A stretch of DNA of 64,000 bases from CAVQRC01 sp963715045. Its GTDB lineage: Bacteria; Planctomycetota; Planctomycetia; Pirellulales; Lacipirellulaceae. This document shows, in pieces, positions 17,748 to 28,436 of the stretch. Where the stretch lies: contig CAVQRC010000014.1 in the NCBI GenBank assembly GCA_963715045.1, forward strand, positions 186,001 to 250,000, given 5' to 3'. The translations under genes were made by a program, and so were the position numbers. The first letter of the stretch is position 1, and each line of letters begins with the position of its first letter. The notes beneath the pieces were generated by a model. It saw only the letters and a program-made list of their open reading frames with translations, ran no database searches and was not told where the DNA came from.

Positions 17748-18584
17748 ATGAAGCTCTCGATGTCGGTCCGCATTGCCGAGGCCGCCTGCAAAACGAAACT
17801 GCAGCTTCCGCTTCCAGATCTGGTCGAGATCGCAGCCGCCGCCGGCTATCAGGCGATCTGCATGAGGGCCAGCGCGGTCGGTGTCCACTCCTCGGCTGCC
17901 GAAGTCGCCGCTGCCCGGGTCGCCATCGACGGTGCAGGCCTCGCGGTTTCGATGGTGACGGCCGATTTCGACGTGCCGCTCAACAATGAGCACGGTCCGG
18001 ACAGCCTTCGCGACATCGTTCCCAGTCTCGACGTCGCCGAAACCCTCGGTTGTGATCTGGTCCGCGTGTGCCTGAAGAAGCCAGATGACATTCCCTTCGC
18101 CAGGCAGGCCGCCGACCTGGCGGCCGAACGCGGCATCCGCCTCGCTCATCAGTGCCACACGACGTCGCTGTTCGAACAGGTTGAGCCCATGCTGCAGGTC
18201 CTCGAACAGATCGACCGTCCGAATTTCGGCCTGATCTACGAGCCCGCCAACCTGCTGTTATGCGGAGAACCGTATGGCGAAGCGACGATTCAACGGCTCC
18301 AGCCTCGCCTGATGAATGTCTATGTCCAGAACCATCGACTCGACCCGGCAGGTCCGGAATCACTGCCCACCTACTGTCTCGGTGAGCGGCGATTCCATCA
18401 CCTGGCTTTGTGGGAGCAGGGTGGCGTCGATTTCTCGGCCGTGTTCGCCGGATTGCAGGCGGTTGCTTACGACGGCTACTTCACCATTCATCAGGCGGAG
18501 TTGATCACGACCCTCGCAGAGGCCCGGAGCTATGCGGCTCGCTGCGTAAATTTCTGCAAGTCGCAACTCGGGCCGGGGTATTGA
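17748..18584 (+). CDS. Sugar phosphate isomerase/epimerase family TIM-barrel protein
   Basis: 278 aa xylose-isomerase-like (AP_endonuc_2) TIM barrel. Features: LVEIAAAAGYQAICMR near residue 25, LGCDLVRVCLKKP near 100, RLAHQCHTTSLFEQ near 131, FGLIYEPANLL near 158 and VYVQNHRL near 190, giving the metal-ligand pattern His/Glu/His loosely conserved. No signal peptide; cytoplasmic. It starts 12 bp after the EF-hand lipoprotein gene. The reaction is unknown; such proteins act as sugar or inositol isomerases, epimerases or dehydratases. Confidence 0.82.
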   Translation: MKLSMSVRIAEAACKTKLQLPLPDLVEIAAAAGYQAICMRASAVGVHSSAAEVAAARVAIDGAGLAVSMVTADFDVPLNNEHGPDSLRDIVPSLDVAETLGCDLVRVCLKKPDDIPFARQAADLAAERGIRLAHQCHTTSLFEQVEPMLQVLEQIDRPNFGLIYEPANLLLCGEPYGEATIQRLQPRLMNVYVQNHRLDPAGPESLPTYCLGERRFHHLALWEQGGVDFSAVFAGLQAVAYDGYFTIHQAELITTLAEARSYAARCVNFCKSQLGPGY

Positions 18585-18718
18585 TGCGAAGTCTTCTCGT
18601 GGTCTTCGTACCGTGGAGGAGCAGTGTACGCATGCGCACAGCCTCGATCGCCCGGCGACAGGTATACTGGCGAGCGGCCAACCCGGTCCAAAACCACGGG
18701 GACTCTCGGAGTACACAC

Positions 18719-21700
18719 ATGCGACCTCTTCTGTTGGTTTTCCTGATCGCCGTGCTTGCGGTTACGGCGTCAGCATCGGACTGGCCGACCTATAAACATG
18801 GACTCACACGCAACGCCGCGACCGGCGACTCGCTCAACTCGCCGGTGGCCCTGCGATGGTCGTTCGTGTCGCCCGCCCCGCCGGAGCTTGCCTGGCCGGG
18901 GCCAGGCGGAAAAACCATCGAGGACTTGACCCTCCTCCACCGCGTACGCTTCGACGACGTATTCCATACGGTGATTGCGGCCGACCGCGTGTACTTTGGA
19001 TCTTCGGTCGATCATCACGTGTACTGCATCGACGGGACGACAGGGGAGATTGTCTGGACGTTCTGCACAGGCGGGCCGGTTCGGGTCGCGCCGACGGTTG
19101 CTGATGGGCGAGTCTATTTCGGCAGTGACGACGGATTCGCGTATTGCCTCGACGCAGCCAGCGGCGCGTTGATCTGGCAACGCCGCGCCGGGCCCAGGGA
19201 CGAGCGGATTCTCGCCCGAGGGAAAATGTCGTCCCGCTGGCCGGTGCGAACCAGCGTCCTGGTCGACGACGGCGTGGCCTATTTCGGAGCCGGTACCTTC
19301 CCCCATGAGACGGTTTACCTGTACGCCGTCGATGCGGAGTCCGGCGGAATTGTCTGGAAGAATGATGCGATCAGCCAACAGGACGCGGGTCGGAACGATC
19401 TCACTCCTCAGGGTTATCTGCTGGCCTCGGAAGAATTGCTGTTCGTGCCGTCTGGACGAACCCTTCCGGCTGCCATCGATCGCCAGACGGGCCAACTCGT
19501 GCACAAGCAACGAGGCGGCGGCAAGCAAGTCGGCGGCACCGATGTCGTGCTGACCGGTAACCAGATTTACACGATCGGGGAACACGAGATCCTCGCCACC
19601 GACCAGCGTGCCGGCGAGATCCTGCAGAAGCTTCCCGCCCGGCAGATCGTGATCGATGGCGAGATCGCGTACATCGCCTCGAAGGGCATGATTCACGCGG
19701 TGGAGCATGAGACCTACGCCAAAGTGTTTGCCGACGGCTCGCTCCGCAGAAAGGTCGATCAGCTCGAGATCGCACTTCGCGGACACGAAGCGGTGCAACT
19801 TCAACAACGGATCGCCGAGAGCACTCAGGAATTGGCCCGCTTGAACAGCGAACGGAAAGAGCTGTCTGAAGCGGGGCAGCGCGGAAGTGAAGTGGATCGG
19901 GGTCTGGCCGACGAAGTTGCCGAGTTTGAGAAGGCTCGGGCCGAGGCGTCGGCGGCGCTGCCTGCGGCCGCGGCCGACTTCAACACCAAGCTGCAGCAGG
20001 CGTTCCGCCTCCGCGGGATCCGCTGGCGAACGTCGTTGCCCCACGAAGCCTCGTTGATCGCCGTGGGAAACGCCATCATTGCCGGTGGTGAAAGAGAAAT
20101 TGCTGCCCTGTCCCGGGACGACGGCAAACTGCTCTGGCGGCAGCAGGTCGACGGCACCGCCCGCGGGCTCGCATTCGCCGACGGCTTGCTGACCGTCTCC
20201 ACGACATCGGGTGGCGTGTATTGCTTTGGCGACGCGACCCACCAGACGCAGTCGGCCGTAACGCTCGAAGCCGACCCGGCGGCGGCTGCCGTCGCCGACG
20301 CGGCAGAGACTGAAGTTTCCGCCGCCGCGGCTAGGAGCATCCTGGCAGCATCGGGCGTCGAACGCGGCTATTGTCTCGTCGTCGGTAGCGAAGAAGGACA
20401 TCTGGCCTATGAGCTGGTCAACCAGTCGCCGCTGAAAGTCTATTGCGTCGAAGCGGATCTCGAAAAAGTCCAGCAGTCGCGGGAACGATTTCGCAAGGCC
20501 GGGTTGTATGGCACCCGCGTCGTCGTGGATCACGTCGATCTGTCTCTGTTGCCGTACCCCAATTACTTTGCGAATCTGATCGTTTCCGACTCGCTGCTAC
20601 GCGGCAAATTGCTGCCGAGTGCCCCCAAGTTCGTTGCCAGCCATCTGAAACCGGTCGGCGGCGTGATCTGCCTCGGCCCCGCCCCGGGCGAGGGAATTGA
20701 GGCCGCGCGGCAATGGCTCGAGGCAACGGGACTGCTCACTGAAGAGGCAACCCTCGAAGTCCGCGACGGCTGCGCCGTGCTGACGCGCGCCGCACTCCCC
20801 GGTACTGATTCCTGGACGCATCAACACGGCAACGCGGCCAACACGTCGAGCACCAACGATCAGCGCGTGCAGGGCGGACTCAGCGTGTTGTGGTACGGCG
20901 ATCCGGGCCCCAGTCACATGCTCAACCGGCACGCGGGCGCGGTCGGCCCCGTATCCTCCGGGGGCCGGCTGTTTATCCAGGGCGAGAAGACCGTCATGGC
21001 CTACGACGCGTACAACGGTGAATTCCAGTGGGAAGTCGCCAATTCCGGAGCGATCCGGACCGGCGTGTTCAACAATTTTGAGCCGGGGAATCTCGTCGCC
21101 AGCGAAGATCGGGTCTACAACGTTATCGACGACACGTGCCTGGAGTTGGATGCTGCGACCGGCGATATCCTGCGGAAATACGCTGTGCCAAATCCAACCG
21201 CAGAATCCGCACCTTCAGTGGGGCTATCTGGCTTACAACGACGGTATTCTCTACGGGACAAGCACGCGACGCGAACTCGTGCCACCCGAAGAAATGAATC
21301 TCCGCGGGCGGCCGGCGAACAGCGCGGCCAGCGATCGGATTTTCGCGTACGACACGCTGACGGGGGGACTCCTGTGGGAGTACGAAGGCAAGAGCATTTC
21401 CCACACTGCGGTGGCGATTGGTGGCGGGCGGGTCGTGTTTATCGAAAGTACCATCACGCCTGTGGAACGCGAGGAGCTACTGCAGCAAGACAAGACGGCG
21501 CTCCGTGACCTGGCGGGCAAAGAGCGGGAGATCGCCGAGCAGCGGCTCAAGGAGTACGACTTTCGCCGGGCCGTTGCGATTGATGCGCGAACCGGTGAGG
21601 AATTGTGGTCACGGGCGGTCGACGTCACGGATTGTTCGGGTGTGGGTACGGGTGCCGGCCAGCTTGCAATCATGGTTCACGACGGATTCGTGTTGCTGTG

Positions 21701-22763
21701 TGGTGCGAATGCGAACGGCCACTACTGGGAACAGTTTCTGTCCGGGGAATTCGCCCGTCGCCGGCTGGTCGTGCTGTCTGCGGAGACAGGTGATCGGCTG
21801 TGGGCCAGGGATGCCAATTACCGTCATCGCCCGATCGTTGTCGGCACGAGGATCATCGCCGAGCCCTGGGCATTCGAACTGGCCACCGGCGCGCCGGTGA
21901 TGCGAACGCATCCGCTGACGGGCGAAGAGACGCCGTGGATGTTTATTCGCCCTGGCCACCATTGCGGCGCGATTTCCGCGACACCCAGCATGCTCTTCTT
22001 CCGTTCTGGGTTTACGGCCTATTACGACCTCGAGCAAGACAGCGGGACGCATCACTTCGGCGGCCATCGCCTGGGCTGCTGGATCAATACGATTCCGGCC
22101 GGCGGGTTGGTGCTCATCCCCGAGGCAAGTGCAGGGTGTGCGTGTCTGTTTTCGCTGACTTCGACGATTGCCTTCGAGCCGCGTCATGACAGTCAACAGT
22201 GGGGTGTGTTTACGGCGCAAGGCGAGATGCTGCCGATCAAGCACCTGGCCCTCAATCTCGGCGCGCCAGGCGATCGCCGCGATGCGAGCGGAAAACTGTG
22301 GCTCAGTTATCCGAGACCTTCGTCGCGGGAGCGGCTCGATCTGCCGATCCAGCTCGAGGCCCAGTTCACTGAAGGCGGCCAGTTCGTCCAGCACAATGCC
22401 GACTCTTTCGAGGTCGAGGCCGATGTCGCGCCGTGGGTGTACGCTTCCGGCGCGAGCAAGCTGCTGAGCTGCCGCCTCCCGCTGGCCCGTGAGGGCGATA
22501 CCTCGTGGCGGAATTACGACGTCACGCTGCACTTTGTCGCTGAAGCAACGCGGGGTGAGACGACTCCCATCGCAGTCTGGCTTCAGGGCGATCAGGTCGC
22601 CACGGATCTTCGCATGCCGGCCGGTGAGCAAGGTCACGCGACGCTGACCAGGACGTTTCCCGCGATCCCCGTGCAGGGGAGCCTGGAGGTGAAGATCATG
22701 CCGACCGACCCAACGGCCGCCCCGCCCGTGCTGGCCGCGATCGAAGTGAACGTCGCGGAGTAA
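18719..22763 (+). CDS. Giant secreted PQQ-like beta-propeller protein with methyltransferase-like insertion, frameshifted
   Basis: About 1347 aa after correction of one indel near 21195. The signal peptide MRPLLLVFLIAVLAVTASAS is followed by PQQ/BamB-type repeats (GEIVWTF, SGALIWQ, GGIVWKN; about 30-330), a coiled coil (about 340-420, LEIALRGHEAVQLQQRIAES), one more repeat (GKLLWRQQ), then a Rossmann-like methyltransferase region at about 537-690 (YCLVVGSEEGHLAYEL, VYCVEADLEKVQQSRERF, VGGVICLG). A second propeller (about 710-1150) has its own coiled coil near 920, and a beta-sandwich ends the protein. The methyltransferase SAM loop is GSEEG rather than the usual GxGxG. Probably periplasmic or outer-membrane; the function is unknown. 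Confidence 0.85.
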
Positions 22764-22769
22764 ACGTGG

Positions 22770-22790
22770 GTCACTCTCGCCGAGAGTGAC
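22770..22790. terminator. Hairpin after the PQQ protein gene
   Basis: GTCACTCTCG, one C, then CGAGAGTGAC: a perfect 10-bp inverted repeat beginning 7 bp after the stop codon. No T-run follows, so intrinsic termination is only possible, and it may belong to the GTCAC hairpin family. Confidence 0.5.
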
Positions 22791-23726
22791 TGGGCAGTAA
22801 GGACAGCCACCGCCGCGCCGGATCCCAAAGGAACTCTCGTAACGTGTCTGTTGTTGCACATGGAAGGCGGTCACCGTTACCCCGTCCGCCGGCAGAGCCG
22901 AGGGTTGGGCCCCCGGTAAAATGATGAGATTCCGATTGACGGGCGTTTTGCGAAAGCTGCGCGATTCCAATGGTTCCGCTGATCGCATCCTGGACTGCGC
23001 CTGGATCGCAACCAGACCCGCCGCGAGCCTGGGAGGTCTGTTGATCGAACGAAGGTTTGTCGGGCGTCGTCTCACCTTGGTCGAGACGTCACCTCAGTTG
23101 GGCGACGATGCCTGGGGACGCTCGATAAGGTCGCGCATGAGGCGCTGAGCACGCTGAGAAGTCGCGAGCGAGGCGAACAGCTGCGAAGCAGCGGCAGCAA
23201 CTAGCCGTGGGCGAGCGTGACGAGCCTTGGCGAGTTGAAGCGAGAGCCCACGGTTGCCGCGACTCGCCTTGAAGGTTCGCCGACCGCCAACCATTGTCCG
23301 GCGAGGCATGGCGATGACTTCAGCGCGGAGGCTCCCTTTGATCAGAGTGAACCGCTGGTCGACGTCGTTGACAGACTGATTCTCTCTAGAGATGCTGTTC
23401 GATCGTTCGCGAAGCGAACGATGCTGCTACGATCACGAGGATCAAGAGCCTGGCACCTGGAGACGCAGACCGCCGTTGCCGCCGCCGGGGTATCGGAATC
23501 CGCGCGACAGACAAACGTCAGCAACGCGAAGCCATTCCAGAGGCTCGTCATCGCTCGCCCAGCGGCAAATGCGCGGCTGGTTCGCAGCTGATCAACGCGC
23601 CGCGTATCCTCCGTGTAACTAGTTCAGCGGAGACAACGAACCGGATAACAAACGCCCCTACCGATTTTCGGAGTCGCCAGCCGACAGTTCCAGCGTTGTT
23701 CCCCAGCGTCCCCAGTGTCCTAGCCC
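22791..23726. other. Long intergenic region without a convincing gene
   Basis: 936 bp between the stop of the PQQ protein gene (plus strand) and the 3' end of the DUF1501 gene (minus strand). Short open frames exist but none has a signal, motif or good start. It contains CGAGCGAGGCGAACAGC-type purine-rich phrases around 23165 and a palindrome at 23402-23422. It may hold decayed sequence. Confidence 0.6.
23402..23422. repeat. Palindrome ATCGTTCGC-GAA-GCGAACGAT
   Basis: 9-bp arms with a GAA loop. An extended copy with 13-bp arms lies at 54693-54721. Dispersed inverted repeat in two large gene-free regions. Confidence 0.7.
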
Positions 23727-25196
23727 CTACCCCAAAATCTCGTCCACCACCCGGCACGGCTCGACGCCGGTGAGCCGCTGCTCGAGGCCCTGGTACTTGA
23801 ACGTGAGCCGGTTGTGGTCGATGCCCAGCGTGTGCAGGATCGTGGCGTTCATGTCACGGATGTGCACCGGGTCTTCGATGATGTTGTAACTGTGAGTGTC
23901 GGTCTGGCCGTATTCGAAGCCCGGTTTGACTCCACCGCCGGCCATCCAGATCGTAAAGCAGCGGCCGTGATGGTCGCGGCCGTAATTGTCGTCCGAAAGC
24001 TTGCCCTGCGAGTAAATCGTGCGGCCGAACTCGCCGCCCCACACGACGAGCGTCTCGTCGAGCATCCCCCGTTGTTTGAGGTCGCGAACGAGCGCGGCGG
24101 CCGGCTGGTCGATGCCCTGGCATTGCCCGCGAAGGTCGCGGGGCAGGTTTCCGTGCTGGTCCCAGCCGCGATGGAACAGCTGCATGAAGGGGACCCCTCG
24201 CTCGGCGAGCCGCCGGGCGATGATGCAATTGCGGGCGAACGTCCCGGGCTGCTTGGAATCGGGACCGTAAAGCTCGAACGTACTGGCCGGCTCGTCGGAC
24301 ATTTCCACGAGTTCAGGAACCGAGGTCTGCATCCGAAACGCCATTTCGTATTGCGAGATCCGGGTCTGCGTCTCGGGGTCGGCGAAGTCGTGGAAGTGCT
24401 CGTTGTTGAGGGTTGCGATGCGGTCGAGCATGCGGCGACGCATGGCGCGGTCGACGCCGGCGGGGTTCTGAAGATACAGGACCGGTTCGGCACCTTGGCG
24501 AAGCTTCACGCCCTGGTGTTGCGAGGGCAGGAATCCGGCTCCCCACAGCCGCTCGTAGAGGGCCTGCTTGCCGCCCGGTCCCCGCGAAATCATCACCACA
24601 TAGGCGGGAAGATCCTTGTTCGGACTCCCCAGGCCGTAGCTGATCCACGCGCCCATGGATGGCTTGCCGGGCTGCTGCACGCCCGTGTTGATGAACGTGA
24701 TGGCCGGATCATGGTTGATCGCTTCGGTATGGATGCTCTTGACGATGCAGATGTCATCCACGATCTGCGAGACATGCGGCAGCACGTCGCTGACCCACGT
24801 TCCCTGTTGGCCGAACCGCTGAAACTTGAACATCGGGGCGACGACCGGGAACGAATTCTGACCCGACGTCATGCCCGTGATTCGTTGACCCATCCGAACC
24901 GAGGCCGGCAGCTCCTGGCCATGCAGAGCGCGAATCTCCGGGTGGTAGTCGAACGTGTCGATGTGCGAGGGCCCGCCGGCCATGAACAGGTAGATCACCC
25001 GTTTTGCCCGCGGCGCGAAGTGCTGGCCAAGCCGCAGTCCGTTCACCTGCTGACCAAAGTCGGCCGCCGCCGTACCGGCCCAGCCGACCTCCTGGCCCAA
25101 CAGCGTTGCCAGGGCCGCTCCGCCGATCGCGCGGTGCCCGTTCGCAAGCAGGGATCGCCGTGTCATCAGCAACTGGCGATGTTGAAGAGGATCCAT
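23727..25196 (-). CDS. DUF1501 family secreted protein
   Basis: 489 aa. A weak twin-arginine-like leader (MTRRSLLANGHRAIGG) precedes the DUF1501 domain, an alkaline-phosphatase-like fold common in planctomycetes. Markers are KRVIYLFMAGGPSHIDTFDY, SIHTEAINHDPAITFINTG, WDQHGNLP, LVVWGGEFGRT and RDHHGRCFTIWMAGGGVKPG. Such genes always accompany DUF1549/DUF1553 cytochrome-like genes, and here the partner lies 63 bp upstream on the same strand. The pair is thought to act together outside the cytoplasm; no biochemical role is established. Confidence 0.93.
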   Translation of the reverse strand: MDPLQHRQLLMTRRSLLANGHRAIGGAALATLLGQEVGWAGTAAADFGQQVNGLRLGQHFAPRAKRVIYLFMAGGPSHIDTFDYHPEIRALHGQELPASVRMGQRITGMTSGQNSFPVVAPMFKFQRFGQQGTWVSDVLPHVSQIVDDICIVKSIHTEAINHDPAITFINTGVQQPGKPSMGAWISYGLGSPNKDLPAYVVMISRGPGGKQALYERLWGAGFLPSQHQGVKLRQGAEPVLYLQNPAGVDRAMRRRMLDRIATLNNEHFHDFADPETQTRISQYEMAFRMQTSVPELVEMSDEPASTFELYGPDSKQPGTFARNCIIARRLAERGVPFMQLFHRGWDQHGNLPRDLRGQCQGIDQPAAALVRDLKQRGMLDETLVVWGGEFGRTIYSQGKLSDDNYGRDHHGRCFTIWMAGGGVKPGFEYGQTDTHSYNIIEDPVHIRDMNATILHTLGIDHNRLTFKYQGLEQRLTGVEPCRVVDEILG

Positions 25197-25259
25197 GGCC
25201 TGCTCCCAGTTCGGTTCTTGTTTTGGCAGTCTGCCGCGCGGAGGACGCTTGCCCCGTTG

Positions 25260-28143
25260 TCAACTGCGGGTCAGTGTTTCGTCAAGATTCAAGATGATGC
25301 TCGCGACGATCGTCATCGCCGCGTGCTCGGCGACGTCGATCGACTCGTCGCGTGGCGACTCGCCCGTTTTCAGGAGTGTTGTGGCACGCTCCGCATCGCC
25401 GCGAAAGATGGCCAGCTCGTCGTGGTAGGCGGCGACCAGTTCCTCGACCGCGGCGGGCCGTGGTTGTACTCCGGTCGACAGCCGATACGCGGTCGCGATG
25501 CGGTCGCGGAGGGTGAGGCCGCCGTGTTTGATCACCCGTTCGGCCAACGCTCGAGCCGCCTCGACGAATTGGACGTCGTTCAGCACGACCAGCGCCTGCA
25601 GGGGGGTGTTCGTCCGCGACCGGCGAATCGCACATTTCTCGCGGCTCGGGGCATCGAAGATCGCCAGCGACGGTGGCGGGGCCGACCGTTTCCAGTAGGT
25701 GTACATGCTCCGCCGATAAAGCTTCTCGCCATGGTCCTGCTCAAACCGCAGGTTCGTATCGATGCTGACCTCGTTCCACAGTCCTGCCGGTTGGTAGGGT
25801 CTGACGCTTGGTCCGCCGATGGTACCAACCAGTAAGTCGCTGACGGACAGCGCGTGATCGCGAATGAATTCGGCCTGCAATCGAAACCGGGGTCCCCGAG
25901 CCAGGAGTTTGTTCTGGGGATCGCGTTCGAGGGATTCCGGCGTGACCCGCGAACTCTGGCGATAGGTATGGGACATCACGAGCAGCTTGATCATGCGTTT
26001 AACATCCCAGCCGCTTTCGACGAAATCCACTGCCAGCCAGTCGAGTAGTTCCGGATGGCTGGGACGTTCGCCCTGCGCCCGAAATCTTCCACAGACGGGA
26101 CCAGTCCGTTGCCGAACAGCATCATCCAGTACCGGTTGACTGCGACCCGCGCCGTGAGCGGATGATCCGGTTGAACCAGCCATTGAGCCAACCCGAGCCG
26201 ATTCGAGGGAGCTTCGTCGGGCAGCGACGGCAGGAAGGCCGGTACGCCAGGTTCGACGACCCGATCTTTCTGGGGTGATGCATAGTCGCCGCGGGCCAGT
26301 ACGTAGGTCATCCGCGGTTCGGGGAGGTCACCCATCACCATCACCGTCGTCACCGGTTTGGCGGCCCGCTCCTCCTCTGCCTTGAGACTTCGCCAGCGCT
26401 TGTCTTGATCCGCGTACGCCACATCGGTCGCGATCAGGAATTCGGCCCGCAAACGGTTCGCTTCGAGATCGCTCCTCGCATCCGCGTCCTTGGCGAGCAT
26501 TTCCTGCAGCTCCGTACGCGCGGCGAGAATCTTCACCTCGTCGGGCGAGAGCACGCGGTCGTAGAACCGCACATCGTCGATTTCGCCGCGGTATGGCGAC
26601 TCGTCATGGCGACGCCCCAGGTAAAGCGGAACCGTAGTTCGGATCGAGTCGGAAAGCCCGTCTTGCTCGATATCGGTCTCGCACGGCTCGCCATCGATGT
26701 AGACCTTAATCCCGGCTGCCTTGCTCGAGCCGTCATAAGTGACCAGCACGTGTTGCCAGCGGTCGGCGGCGAGATTTTTCTTGGAGTTGATTTTGATTGC
26801 GTTTTCGGGCCACTGGTGTACCAGGTGGACTTCGACGTTGTCGCTGAGCAGCAGATCGTAGCCGCGATAACTCTGCCCCGCGTCCATGCGGGCGAGGGCG
26901 GCTCCCGACGGTTTGCCGGCCGGTTTGAGCCACGCTCCATAGGAAAACGCATCGGACCGCTCAAAATCGCAGCGGTCGCCCAGATCCACGAAGTTCTCGC
27001 CAGTGAGTCGGATGGCACGGCCCAGTTTTCCGTCGGACCGCAACGCTTCACCGCGAAACTCACCCTGGGACTTCACCGTCGATCGCATCGGCCACGAGCT
27101 CTGCGTTTCCGTCGAGCCGATAGTGGGCTACGAGGTTCTCGGTAGCGATATCCTGGTGGCGACTTTCCGCTTCTGCAGCCGCGAGCCATTCCTGCAACCC
27201 ATCCGCGGCCTGGTCACGACCGCGCGGCCAGCGCGGCCTCGAGTTCTTCACGTTCTCTGGTAATCTCCGGAAGTCGGGCCTGGAGGTCGTAGTCGGGCAC
27301 GTCGGCCACGGGGGCCGTATTGCCGCGGCGGGTCTGCATGCCCGGGTCGGACGATTGATTGAAGTAGGCGAAGAACTTGTAGTATTCTTCCTGCGAAATC
27401 GGGTCGTACTTGTGCTCGTGGCACTGGGCGCACTCCATGCTGAGTCCGAGCCACGCCATCGAGGTCGTCTTGACGCGATCGACGGCATACTCGACGCGGA
27501 ACTCCTCGGCGATCGCCCCGCCTTCATCGGTCGTGGCGTTGTTGCGATTGAACGCGCTGGCCACGAGATCTCGGACATCAGGCGCGGGCAGGAGATCGCC
27601 CGCGAGCTGCTCGATCGTGAAGTCGGCGAAGGATTTGTTGTCGTTGTAGGCGTCGATGACCCAGTCCCGCCACGCCCACATGTCCCGCGGCCCGTCACCA
27701 TGAAAGACGCTCGTATCGCCATACCGGGCCACATCCAGCCAGGCGACCGCCATCCGTTCGCCGAACCGCCGCGAGGCCAGCAGCCGATCGACGACCCGTT
27801 CGTAGGCGTTCTCGCTGCCGTCGTGAACGAACGCATCGATTTCCTCGAGCGACGGAGGAAGTCCGGTGAGGTCGAAGGTCACGCGGCGGATCAGGCGTTC
27901 GCGGTCGGCCGGGCCGTTCTGACGAAGACCTTCCTGCTCGAGTCGGGCGAGGACGAAGCGGTCGACTGGATTGGCGGCCGCAGGCACGTCGAGCGTCGGC
28001 AGGGGAGACTTCTGCGGTGGCAGAAAGGCCCAGTGCGTCTCAGCGGAGTCCGCCGCAATCGCCGTCAGCGAAACCAGAAACGGACAGGTTGTGGCCGCCA
28101 GGGCCAGCAGAGATGCCTTCTGCAGAACCGATTTACTGTTCAT
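25260..28143 (-). CDS. DUF1549-LamG-DUF1553 protein with CxxCH motif, frameshifted
   Basis: About 960 aa when three indels (near 27215, 27075 and 26150) are corrected. The signal peptide MNSKSVLQKASLLALAATTC is followed by DUF1549 (about 55-270) with RRVTFDLTGLPPS, VAWLDVARYGDT and the heme-type MECAQCHEHKYDPIS, a LamG/concanavalin-like insertion (about 320-500: DRWQHVLVTYDG, YRGEIDDVRFYDR) and DUF1553 (about 620-900: RVAVNRYWMMLFG, NTPLQALVVLND). The usual N-terminal PSCyt1 heme domain is absent. It is paired with the DUF1501 gene. A role in extracellular redox or polymer breakdown is often proposed but not shown. Confidence 0.88.
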
Positions 28144-28267
28144 CGTGAGTGTCGCTGGAAAGGAGTGCTGCCCGGTGGCGTGGACGGACGTGCCACACGC
28201 TTGGGACGCGGGCAGCGGCGGGCGAGGATCTCTTGCATTGTAGGCTTTGCCGATCGTAGGCGTACAC

Positions 28268-28316
28268 CTTAGGGGTCAGGGATCGGGGGTCAGGGGTCAG
28301 GAGACGGGGTCAGGCC
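28268..28316. repeat. GGGGTCAGG-type simple repeat
   Basis: Degenerate tandem GGGGTCAGG/GGGATCGG units. Similar tracts lie at about 35112-35140, 54303-54340 and 60826-60870. Non-coding and without spacers. Confidence 0.7.
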
Positions 28317-28436
28317 TGTGCGGCAACCAGATACCCGCGCTGCTCGCGGGTGAATGACGCCATCAGCTAAAGACCGTTTTCGATTAGAATCGCGGCTGAG
28401 AATCTCTTATCGAATCCTCAGAGAAGCGAGACACAC

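Noticed and set aside
18770..20533. 587-codon open frame on the minus strand
   Set aside because: Antisense shadow of the PQQ protein gene, with no start site or family motif.
21609..23075. 488-codon minus-strand open frame reaching into the gene-free region
   Set aside because: Mostly antisense to the PQQ protein C-terminus; its upstream part has no signal or motif.
23814..25835. 673-codon open frame on the plus strand
   Set aside because: It is antisense to the DUF1501 gene and part of the DUF1553 region; low-complexity Arg/Val/Asp composition and no domain, a GC-driven shadow.
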